Positions 14,402-21,210 of a DNA stretch of 33,635 nt are shown one piece after another (position 1 is the first letter of the stretch; each line of letters opens with the position of its first letter). The stretch spans positions 1 through 33,635 of the forward strand of contig JAJDWH010000017.1 in the NCBI GenBank assembly GCA_022825705.1, given 5' to 3'. Below the pieces are notes generated by a model. The model saw only the letters and a list, made by a program, of their open reading frames with translations, made no database searches and was not told the DNA's origin. Source of the DNA: Alphaproteobacteria bacterium. GTDB taxonomy: Bacteria > Pseudomonadota > Alphaproteobacteria > TMED109. Position numbers and translations under genes: made by a program.

Positions 14402-14734
14402 ATGGCCACGACCAATGTCCAAGGCACCGCCCACGAACTCGAAGCTGCAGGCGCCGACCCGAAGCTCGCGACGGCGATCGCGCAGGCCATCCGCGCGGCC
14501 AGCCAGCCCGTCGTGCAGCCGCCAACGTGGCCCGTGCCCGTGATCGCCGCTGTCCTGATCGCCGCGATCGGAATCGTCGGTGCGGGCGTGTACAAGAATG
14601 GTGACCGGATTGACGCCAGCCGAGACCGGATCGACGCCCTCACCGAACGCGTATCCAGGCTGGAAGTCAGCATGTCCGAACGCTTTACGCGGATCGAAAC
14701 CCTGCTTGAGGAACGCCTGCCCGATAGGCGTTAG
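14402..14734 (+). CDS. Small TM/coiled-coil protein, DUF1640-like design
   Basis: The 110-residue protein has an N-terminal helix (HELEAAGADPKLATAIAQAI) like that of the DUF1640-like gene at 4171-4407, then a TM segment (VIAAVLIAAIGIVGAGVY, about 47-64), then a heptad-rich helix (RIDALTERVSRLEVSMSERF). Here TM precedes coiled coil, the reverse of the other copy. A possible GGAG lies 12 bases upstream, rather far. Membrane-bound trimeric coiled coil is the likely form; function unknown. A hairpin follows directly at 14737-14767. It stands alone on the plus strand amid decayed genes but shows no disruption itself. Confidence 0.6.
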   Translation: MATTNVQGTAHELEAAGADPKLATAIAQAIRAASQPVVQPPTWPVPVIAAVLIAAIGIVGAGVYKNGDRIDASRDRIDALTERVSRLEVSMSERFTRIETLLEERLPDRR

Positions 14735-14736
14735 AT

Positions 14737-14767
14737 GGAGCCATAAAATCCGGGTTCGCCGGGCTCC
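14737..14767 (+). terminator. Hairpin after the coiled-coil gene
   Basis: GGAGCC at 14737-14742 pairs with GGCTCC at 14762-14767, with an inner CCGG/CCGG stem around a short loop. It begins three bases after the stop. There is no U-run, so it is a probable but not certain transcript end. Confidence 0.4.
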
Positions 14768-14808
14768 GGGCCGGGGTCCGTGCAGATCTCGCACAGTCCT
14801 AACGGCAC

Positions 14809-14892
14809 CTGACCTTCCGAATCCTGACAATCTCGGCCATCGCCAACGGCATCCTGTTTGCCGCAATCCGCTATCTGCCGCCGGCGGGCTGA
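14809..14892 (+). pseudogene. C-terminal TM fragment of a small membrane protein
   Basis: The frame LTFRILTISAIANGILFAAI followed by RYLPPAG and a stop reads as the end of a DUF1640-like or related membrane protein, with one hydrophobic helix. No start codon or N-terminal part precedes it. It is probably a leftover from a duplicated neighbour of the gene at 14402. Confidence 0.3.
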
Positions 14893-14915
14893 GCGGCGGA
14901 TCGGCGGGTGGCGCT

Positions 14916-15457
14916 ATGGGACTTCTCCTTGAAGAATTCTCGGTGCTGTCGGGCGCCGCCAGAAACTTCGCTCGCAGTCATCCTCGCGAGGAGCGCGCGG
15001 CCGTTGCGGCCGCGCTGGAAGCGGTCGCTTCCCAGCGGGAAGTCGAGGACTTTGCGGACGTGCGCGGCCGCGGCGATGAGGTGGCGGCGCTCGTCGGCCG
15101 TTCGTGGTCCGGCGGAGCGCCGATGAGGGAATTCTTGGCGTGACCGAGGTCGCGGCGCGGCCCAAAGTGTCCCGCACGACGGCCCATGAGTGGGCGAGGA
15201 CGGCGGGGCTGATTGCGTGGAAGACCACGAAGCGCGGCTTGCGCATTCCGGCGGGGCAGATTCTCGGTGCCGGGCGGGTTGTTCCTGGTCTCAAGGATGT
15301 TGTGGACGCAGTCGGAGATCCCGAACTGGCTTGGACGTTCCTGACCCAGGAATGGGCGTTCGAGGAGACGGTCGCGCTACCACTCGATTTGCTCAAGGAC
15401 GGCCGTATCGACGAAGTGCTGGACGCGGCGCCCGGATTTGGCGCCACGTTCACATGA
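14916..15457 (+). pseudogene. ParS/MbcA-like antitoxin, probably split by a frameshift
   Basis: Two frames overlap by GTGA at 15140-15143. The first (14916-15143) gives MGLLLEEFSVLSGAARNFAR, RSHPREERAAVAAALEAVAS and ends GGAPMREFLA. The second (15140-15457) gives VTEVAARPKVSRTTAHEWAR and a C-terminal toxin-binding part, VVPGLKDVVDAVGDPELAWT and LDLLKDGRIDEVLDAAPGFG. Joining them by one inserted base yields MREFLAVTEVAARPKVSRTT, the natural start of an HTH in this family, so I read one gene broken by a 1-base deletion. The alternative is two translationally coupled proteins. The second part alone (105 residues) could still fold. It precedes a RES toxin remnant, the usual partner. Confidence 0.6.
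15058..15101. repeat. 44-bp dispersed repeat, copy B
   Basis: This matches 14277-14320 with three substitutions. Here it reads in the antitoxin frame as VRGRGDEVAALVGR on the plus strand, whereas copy A is most sensible on the minus strand. Confidence 0.8.
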
Positions 15458-15788
15458 GCGGCAGTCCCTATCGCAGGAGCCGGATCGCACCTGTCCTGGT
15501 ATCGGCACCCATGGCCTTGCAGCTGCCGGATCATGGCGAACCGCCATCGGTCGGACCCGCTCGGGACGACCTCGGCCGATTCGCGGTTCTGCACCCGCAA
15601 CGGCGGTTTCTCGGTACTCTACGCGGCACCGGAATTCGCCACGGCGTTCGTCGAGACGGTGGTGAGTGACAGGTTCACAGGACGCCAAAACTGCGAGGTC
15701 GCGGCGAGGGAAATCACGGCGCGGGGCTGGGCGCGGATTTTCGTGCAAGCGGGAGCGACCTTGACGCTGCCGGATCAGATAGCAGCGG
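15454..15788 (+). pseudogene. RES-domain toxin, frameshifted and truncated
   Basis: ATG at 15454 overlaps the antitoxin stop and gives MSGSPYRRSRIAPVLV. The family sequence then continues in another frame: RSDPLGTTSADSRFCTRN, GGFSVLYAAPEFATAFVETV and REITARGWARIFVQAGATLT (about 15548-15767). These contain the RES core (Arg in SRF, LYAA-x-P-x-FATAF-x-E). RES toxins consume NAD+ with the conserved Arg, Glu and Ser. A shift between about 15500 and 15540 separates start from core. The C-terminal third, which holds the family's later Ser, is replaced after GATLTLPDQ by unrelated sequence. It cannot make a full toxin. Confidence 0.6.
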
Positions 15789-15791
15789 CTG

Positions 15792-15965
15792 GTAGTAAGT
15801 CACTCAGGACACCTTGGCTGGGAGGTCATCGACGACAGCGAGCTTGACGAGCTTGAGGCTGGTCTGCGCGACGTGTTCGAGCGTTTTCCCACCAATGGTA
15901 CGCCGAACGAGAGCCAGGTCGAGGACAATCTGATCTGGCCCGTTTTCGCTGGTCTCGGCCGGACG
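15792..15965 (+). pseudogene. N-terminal fragment of an Eco57I-like restriction-modification enzyme
   Basis: The frame reads GHLGWEVIDDSELDELEAGL, then RFPTNGTPNESQVEDNLIWP and VFAGLGRTAI before similarity ends. The phrase GTPNESQ-ED--IWPV--ALG is a conserved opening of large single-chain type IIG/BREX-style methyltransferase-nucleases (normally over 900 residues). Only about 55 residues remain; methylase and nuclease motifs are absent. It directly abuts the truncated RES toxin, marking a deletion or insertion junction. Confidence 0.5.
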
Positions 15966-16093
15966 GCGATTATCGCAGATCCGTTCCCGCCGTCCCCGAT
16001 CGTAACAGTCTCGGGAGAGGATTCTTTCGGAGAGAGCGCACCGACCAGCTGTGAAGCGGGAGGATTGCGATGCAGGCAGGGGTAACGCCGTGT

Positions 16094-17200
16094 CTACTGC
16101 GTCGATTCCGGTACCCCCACGGACCGGTCTGGAATACTGAGTGCAGCTCTGCTGAGGACATCAAGGTTTTCTATGACGAGCAGCATCTTGGCGAATACCT
16201 CCTCCAGGTTCGTGTTTGTGGGCTCCAGGCGCGGCAACCGCGGCAGGCTGATGTCCAGATGGGTCTTGATCCGTGCGACTTCGGCCAAAATGATGCTGGT
16301 GCTCTCGAACACCTCTGATGGCGTTACGCGGACCAGCGTCAGGTTCGGTATGCTCGATGCATTCATGCCGAGCCTGGCTTGAAGACCAATCACCTTGTAG
16401 GTGGCCCGTAATGCCTGCTGCGCCACCTCCTTGGTGCTTTTCCTGCCGTCTACCGCGAGTGGGTCCAACACGAGGTTGGCCCTGAGCTTGGCAGCGATCA
16501 ACTCCAGTTCGTCCTGAATCTCCAACACGTTTGCGAAGACATCGCTGGGTGTGATGGGATCACGGGCCAGGCCGTCCAACAGGAACGATGCATCTCCGAG
16601 GGCCTTGTACGCCATAGAGAATGTCGCTCCGCCCTCGAACGGAGCCGGCTGGATCTCGCCCGCGACCGCAAGTTGCGTCTTCACCCTTCGAAGCGTGTCG
16701 ATGATCTGCCGCACATGGCCCAAGACATCCTTCGGGAGGACGGGTCTGACAGGTAACCCTTCGAGCGGGGTCGGGGCCATTCCCAGCCGACGTTGCAGCC
16801 GGGAAACCTTTTTCATCACTTCCAAGGACTTCACATAGGCGTGGATCGGTAACCGGTCCTCCTGACGTTCCGCTTCCGGGGGATAGTCAGCAACGCCTTC
16901 AGCCGCTCGCAAGAGCTCGATCTCCGCGATCATGTCCAGGACCGCTTGGTGCACCTGGCCCGGTGTGACCTCGTTCCCGACCGGCAGCTCAAGCTGCTGC
17001 GCCAAGGCCTCCCGGACCGGCGAGAAGCCCTGGAGCAGCCCGGTCAGCCCCGCGAGAAGACCTTCTCCGGAGTATTCAGCGATGCCGGTCGGGGTGACCA
17101 TGGCGTCCGCCGCGCCGTTTTCAGTTGGCGCTGTTGCAGGGATACCCGGAAGGAGCCCCAAACAGCAGAACACTGCAGCCCGCGCAATTCGTTTCGGCAT
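16094..17200 (-). CDS. Exported helical-repeat protein B (paralogue of the gene at 19666)
   Basis: ATG at 17200 is preceded by GAGGG at eight bases. The 368-residue protein has a signal peptide (MPKRIARAAVFCCLGLLPGI, cut near PATA). It then has two homologous halves of about 140 residues. Half 1 has VHQAVLDMIAEIELLRAAEG, VKSLEVMKKVSRLQRRLGM and VLGHVRQIIDTLRRVKTQL. Half 2 has VFANVLEIQDELELIAAKL, EVAQQALRATYKVIGLQARL plus GM, and VFESTSIILAEVARIKTHL. All elements are amphipathic helices. It lies downstream of the amt gene with a 780-bp gap. I know no family name; a periplasmic scaffold or partner of the channel is an inference from context. Confidence 0.78.
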   Translation of the reverse strand: MPKRIARAAVFCCLGLLPGIPATAPTENGAADAMVTPTGIAEYSGEGLLAGLTGLLQGFSPVREALAQQLELPVGNEVTPGQVHQAVLDMIAEIELLRAAEGVADYPPEAERQEDRLPIHAYVKSLEVMKKVSRLQRRLGMAPTPLEGLPVRPVLPKDVLGHVRQIIDTLRRVKTQLAVAGEIQPAPFEGGATFSMAYKALGDASFLLDGLARDPITPSDVFANVLEIQDELELIAAKLRANLVLDPLAVDGRKSTKEVAQQALRATYKVIGLQARLGMNASSIPNLTLVRVTPSEVFESTSIILAEVARIKTHLDISLPRLPRLEPTNTNLEEVFAKMLLVIENLDVLSRAALSIPDRSVGVPESTQ

Positions 17201-17980
17201 GCTGTTTTCCCTCAACCTGACGGCACAGCGTGCAGCCATCAGGGCGGCCCGCCTGTCGTTGAACCATGCCTCTGTCACAGCGGATCAGTCGGCTGGTGCA
17301 TCGTCGCGTACCGACCGCGTTCCCGCTGCCAAGCCCCACCCGAGCGAACGAGACGTAGAGGGCAGGGGAAGAGAGGATTCAACGCAAACGGCGGAACGCG
17401 TGAACGTGCCCGATAAAGTGGGAACCGCAAGGAACCTGCACGCGTCGATCGGACAGACAGAAAGCCGGCTCATGCTGGGATCCGATGAGGCCCTGAAGGC
17501 CGCATCCTCCTGTTCCCCGCCCCTTGCCAACCGGAACCAGATCCAGCGGCGAGCGACACCGTGCGATCTCCGGGCCCCTGGTCCTGGTGCTTCGTGGAAA
17601 GCCCCGTACCCGGTTACGGGTTTCCACGGGGAAGGGAAGGCGGAACGCGACCGGCTCGCGTTGCGCCGCAGCGCGAAGCCGGGAGCAATTGGGGGCGTCA
17701 CCTGGCACCAGCGGGAGCGGTTCCGATTGCCCGCGGCAGGCTGACGCCGGGTGCATGATCGGTCGTTGCCAGCATGCTGTCGCCGACGACCCCGGTGCCG
17801 GATTGAAAGGTCCGAGGGTTCGGGCAACGAGTACCTCGGCACGACGGGATCGCACCGGTCTGCGGCACACCGAATCTGATGGACGTGCGGACCGTACGGA
17901 TGCAGATCGAAGGCAATGGACATGGTATCCGACAGCCGCCTCATCCCGTTGACCCTCACACGGTGACGTCCTGTACCCCC
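17201..17980. other. 780-bp gap between amt and helical-repeat gene B
   Basis: A long minus frame at 17285-17959 is rich in Arg, Ser and Pro and lacks motifs, so I do not call it a gene. The gap contains a strong hairpin at 17594-17627. Because the flanking genes are co-directional, this may hold a separate promoter for gene B or a structured RNA. Confidence 0.45.
17594..17627. other. Strong hairpin in the amt downstream gap
   Basis: GTGGAAA at 17594-17600 pairs with TTTCCAC at 17621-17627, and inside it CCCGT at 17603-17607 pairs with ACGGG at 17616-17620 around an 8-base loop, with a 2-base bulge on one side. Twelve base pairs without a T-run suggest an RNA structure or a processing site more than an intrinsic terminator. 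Confidence 0.5.
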
Positions 17981-19606
17981 CTACTCTCGCGGTTCGGGCT
18001 TCTCCGCGGCAAGCGCGGCTCTGAGGTCGTCCGGGCTCAAGACCGACTCGCTCTCTTGACGTGTCTCGCCCGTCACCGGTTGCCCGGTGGTCGCCGCCGG
18101 GAGGCCGGCCATGCTGGTGGACGGGTCCATGAACGGTTCGCTGACTCGCTGCGCTCCGCCGGTCGCCGGTTGCCTGCGGCTCTCCGGAGAAAGTGCGTCC
18201 CTGAGTTCATCGGGAGTCAGGAATGGCTCACCCTCGCGCTGCTCGACGCCCGCCGCCGGTTGTTCGGGGCTCTCCGCAGCGAACGTTCCCTTGCTGTCGG
18301 GGGGCACCGGCGACGGGCTATCCAGTACGTACCCCCATTCGTCATGGACGGCTGCGTCCAGTCCCTCGGCTAACGTTGTCTCGGAGACCCGCTGACGGAC
18401 CATGGCGTTGACGATGGCCAAAATCACCCAACTGACCGCCATGGTGTAAATGACGGTTACCACCACGCCGATCAACTGGACGGGTATCTGCCGCAGTATC
18501 GAAAAACTCTCTTGTCCGCCAAACAGCCCCAAGGCACTGTTGGCCAGCACGCTGGTAAGCAGGGTGCCGAGCGCGCCTCCAGCCAGGTGAACGCCGATCA
18601 CGTCGAGGGAATCGTCCCACTTGAGTACGTTCCTGAGCATCGTGACGGCGCCGAGACACACGGAACCGGCCGATATCCCGATCAGCAGCGCCGCCCCTGG
18701 CCCGACGAAGCCGGCGGCTGGCGTGATCGTAGCGAGGCCCGCGACCGCACCGGTTATGGTACCGAGAGCGCTCGGCCGGCCACGGCGCAGCCATTCGAGC
18801 ATCATCCAGGTGAAGGCGCCGGCGGCCGCCGAAATGTGGGTCACGGCCATCGCGAGACCGGCGTTTCCGTCAGCAGCGATCGCACTCCCGCCATTGAAGC
18901 CCATCCAGCCGACCCACAACATCCCCGCTCCCGCAATCGAGAGCGGGAGGTTGTGCGGCCGCGGAACGCGCGCGGGAAAGCCGGGTCGGGGCCCCAGGAC
19001 GAGAATGGCGACCAACGCCGTGGCCCCGGCAGTCACATGCACCACGATACCGCCCGCAAAGTCCAGCACCCCGATCGTGCCCAGCCAGCCGCCGCCCCAA
19101 ACCCAATGGGTGACGGGGGCATAGACCAGCAACGTCCAGAACGCCGTGAACAGCAGCACTGCCGAAAAGCGGAGCCGCTCCACGAATGTGCCGACCAGAA
19201 GCGCCGAGGTGATGATGGCGAAGGTGAGCTGGAACATGGCGAAAGTGGGTTCAGGGATGGAGCCCCACAACACGTCTTCGCCCAGACCGCTATAGAGAAT
19301 CCTGTTCAGGGTTCCGACGATCCCTAGGCTGTCGCCGAAAGCAAGGCTGTACCCTGCGATGAACCACAAGATGGATACGACGCAAGTGATGGCAAAACAC
19401 TGCAACATCACCGACACCACGCTGCCGGCACGCACCATGCCGCCATAGAACAACGCGAGGCCCGGAATGGTCATGAAGAGCACCAGCACGGTTGCGGTGG
19501 CCAACCAGGCGGTGTCACCGCTATCAAGCGACTGGGCAGACACGTCCACCGGCGTGATCAAGAGCGCAGTTGCCAGGATCGCTCCTACAATCGTTTTGGT
19601 TGGCAT
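17981..19606 (-). CDS. amt: Ammonium channel Amt with a C-terminal repeat extension
   Basis: The 541-residue protein starts with a cleavable signal (MPTKTIVGAILATALLITPV, cut near VSA) and has eleven TM helices. Family marks are LALFYGGMVRAGSVVSVMLQ, the signature DFAGGIVVHVTAGATALVA with the first pore His, WVGWMGFNGGSA, and DVIGVHLAGGALGTLL with the second pore His. It ends the normal Amt part with LAEGLDAAVHDEWGY near residue 426. A further 115 residues follow, holding three 30-residue repeats. Amt proteins conduct ammonium and are usually shut by GlnK binding to the cytoplasmic C-terminal region; no glnK is nearby. It sits between the two helical-repeat paralogues, 59 bp after one of them. 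Confidence 0.93.
   Translation of the reverse strand: MPTKTIVGAILATALLITPVDVSAQSLDSGDTAWLATATVLVLFMTIPGLALFYGGMVRAGSVVSVMLQCFAITCVVSILWFIAGYSLAFGDSLGIVGTLNRILYSGLGEDVLWGSIPEPTFAMFQLTFAIITSALLVGTFVERLRFSAVLLFTAFWTLLVYAPVTHWVWGGGWLGTIGVLDFAGGIVVHVTAGATALVAILVLGPRPGFPARVPRPHNLPLSIAGAGMLWVGWMGFNGGSAIAADGNAGLAMAVTHISAAAGAFTWMMLEWLRRGRPSALGTITGAVAGLATITPAAGFVGPGAALLIGISAGSVCLGAVTMLRNVLKWDDSLDVIGVHLAGGALGTLLTSVLANSALGLFGGQESFSILRQIPVQLIGVVVTVIYTMAVSWVILAIVNAMVRQRVSETTLAEGLDAAVHDEWGYVLDSPSPVPPDSKGTFAAESPEQPAAGVEQREGEPFLTPDELRDALSPESRRQPATGGAQRVSEPFMDPSTSMAGLPAATTGQPVTGETRQESESVLSPDDLRAALAAEKPEPRE
17990..18256 (-). repeat. Three 90-bp in-frame repeats in the Amt tail
   Basis: Residues 451-480, 481-510 and 511-539 align at 30-residue period: AAGVEQREGEPFLTPDELRD, ATGGAQRVSEPFMDPSTSMA and VTGETRQESESVLSPDDLRA, each followed by a Pro-containing spacer. 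The first and third keep an L-(T/S)-P-D-(E/D)-L-R-x-A-L helix; the middle one has diverged. Confidence 0.75.
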
Positions 19607-19665
19607 GCGGATTGGTCCTTGGGTTGCTTGTGGGTTGAGGGAACGGCGCGAATGCCGATGCCGGC

Positions 19666-20991
19666 CTAGTTGCCGACTGCCGCAGCTATCGTGTCGATGT
19701 TCCCGGCGATCAGCGCGACCAGCGCGAAGACATCCTCCGATTGCTGGTCCCTGGGCAGATTCGGCCGGTCGGCACGCGTGAGCGTGACGCCAAGGTGCAC
19801 CTTGATGCGCGCTATCTCGGCCAGCAGCAAGTTGGCCGCATCGTAGTTCTCGGACGACGACACCCGCACGAGTGTCATCGTGGGTACCTGCGACGATTCC
19901 ATTTGCAGCCGTGTCTGCAGATTGATCGCCTTGTAGGTCGCCCGAAGAATCTGAGCGGCAACATCGGCGGGAGTGATCTCCTGCTCGATCGGAGAGAGCG
20001 TGAAGCTGACTGACACCCCGAACATCGCAGCAATGAGTTCCAGCTCGTCAAGAATGAACAGGGCGTTCCGGTAGACATCGGCAGGAGTCAGCGTCTTGCC
20101 AATCAGCCCGTCGAGCATCAGGGAGGCGTCTGCCAGGTTCCGGTAGTTCATGGACGAAGTTCGCCCGGATCTCAGCGGCGCGGACTCGATCGGGCTGTCG
20201 ATCACTACCTGCGTCTTGATGCTCCGCACCTCGCGAAGGATGTACTCGACGTGATCAAGGACATCGGCAGTCTCGATGGTCTTCACCGGCAGAAACCCCC
20301 TTCTCGCCGGGGGTAGCCCCATACGAAGCTGCAGTTGGATCACCTTTCCGAGAACCTCCTGCGACTTGACATAGACGTGGACGGGGGCGCGGCCTTCGAT
20401 GAGTTCCGCTCGGGGCGGAAAATGGGATACGGCTAATTCCGTTCGGAGGACTTCGATCTCGGCGATAAGGTCCTCAGTCGCCCGAAATACGTGACCCGGG
20501 CTCGCGTCCTCAGCACGTTCAACCGGACGGGCTGCCTGGCCCGGCACCGTCGGTGCCGGTACCGACGCGGGCGGCTGTCCCTCCGGGACGGAGACGGCTC
20601 GCGGCGCGGGAACCGGAGCCGGCAGGTCGGGGGCGTCGACCGTCGTGGCCGGGGCGGGCGGGGGGCGCTCCGGGACGGAAACGGCGGCCGGCGGGGGAGC
20701 GGTGGCCGGATCGGGTGGCCGGCGCTTCGGGACGGTGACGGTTTCCCGCGGCGGCCCTGCGGCCGGAGGCGGTGGGTCGGGGGCGTCGACCGTCGCGCCC
20801 GGATTGCCGGTCGGTGCAGATGAATCCGGAGCCTGCCTGCGGCGCTTGGGAACATTGATCGTTCCGTTGTCGGGTTCCGAGAACAGATCTGAAATAGCGT
20901 CGAACATGCCGGCCTCATCCTCCTGGGCCATGGCCGGTCCCGGCGGCACGACGACCGAGAGCAGCAGGGTCGCGGCAACAGCAGCCACCAT
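19666..20991 (-). CDS. Exported helical-repeat protein A with Pro-rich linker
   Basis: From ATG 20991 the protein has 441 residues with a signal peptide (MVAAVAATLLLSVVVPPGPA, cut after AMA). A Pro-rich linker (residues about 35-155) repeats short units such as TVDAPD and VSVPERPPP. The C-terminal 290 residues are homologous to the protein at 16094-17200 and have the same two halves: HVYVKSQEVLGKVIQLQLRM and VEYILREVRSIKTQVVI, then RNALFILDELELIAAMFGV, QILRATYKAINLQTRLQM and ANLLLAEIARIKVHLGV. An upstream longer frame exists, but the signal peptide marks this start; the ribosome site is weak. It is 59 bp upstream of amt. Function unknown; export and the long linker suggest a periplasmic or surface-tethered role. 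Confidence 0.76.
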   Translation of the reverse strand: MVAAVAATLLLSVVVPPGPAMAQEDEAGMFDAISDLFSEPDNGTINVPKRRRQAPDSSAPTGNPGATVDAPDPPPPAAGPPRETVTVPKRRPPDPATAPPPAAVSVPERPPPAPATTVDAPDLPAPVPAPRAVSVPEGQPPASVPAPTVPGQAARPVERAEDASPGHVFRATEDLIAEIEVLRTELAVSHFPPRAELIEGRAPVHVYVKSQEVLGKVIQLQLRMGLPPARRGFLPVKTIETADVLDHVEYILREVRSIKTQVVIDSPIESAPLRSGRTSSMNYRNLADASLMLDGLIGKTLTPADVYRNALFILDELELIAAMFGVSVSFTLSPIEQEITPADVAAQILRATYKAINLQTRLQMESSQVPTMTLVRVSSSENYDAANLLLAEIARIKVHLGVTLTRADRPNLPRDQQSEDVFALVALIAGNIDTIAAAVGN

Positions 20992-21210
20992 GGACCTGAG
21001 CCGCGCTGGCGAGGGACCGCGGCCTCCTGACAGGGCATCCGCGTTGACGCTCCGTGGCCGGACACCGGAATGCCGCACCTGGCGCACGCTCAACCGCTGT
21101 GGGCGTGACTGCAACTCGCCCTCCCGGAGATGGTAATGCCGACCGGGCCCCAACCGGGGGACGTGACCCAGGGGTCCACGGCAAGGGCAGGCCCGTCCAT
21201 GATGTCCGGG

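Noticed and set aside
17285..17959. 224-codon minus-strand frame between amt and helical protein B
   Set aside because: The translation is rich in Arg, Ser and Cys with no domain or signal, and it contains the hairpin at 17594-17627; probably an open frame due to high G+C.
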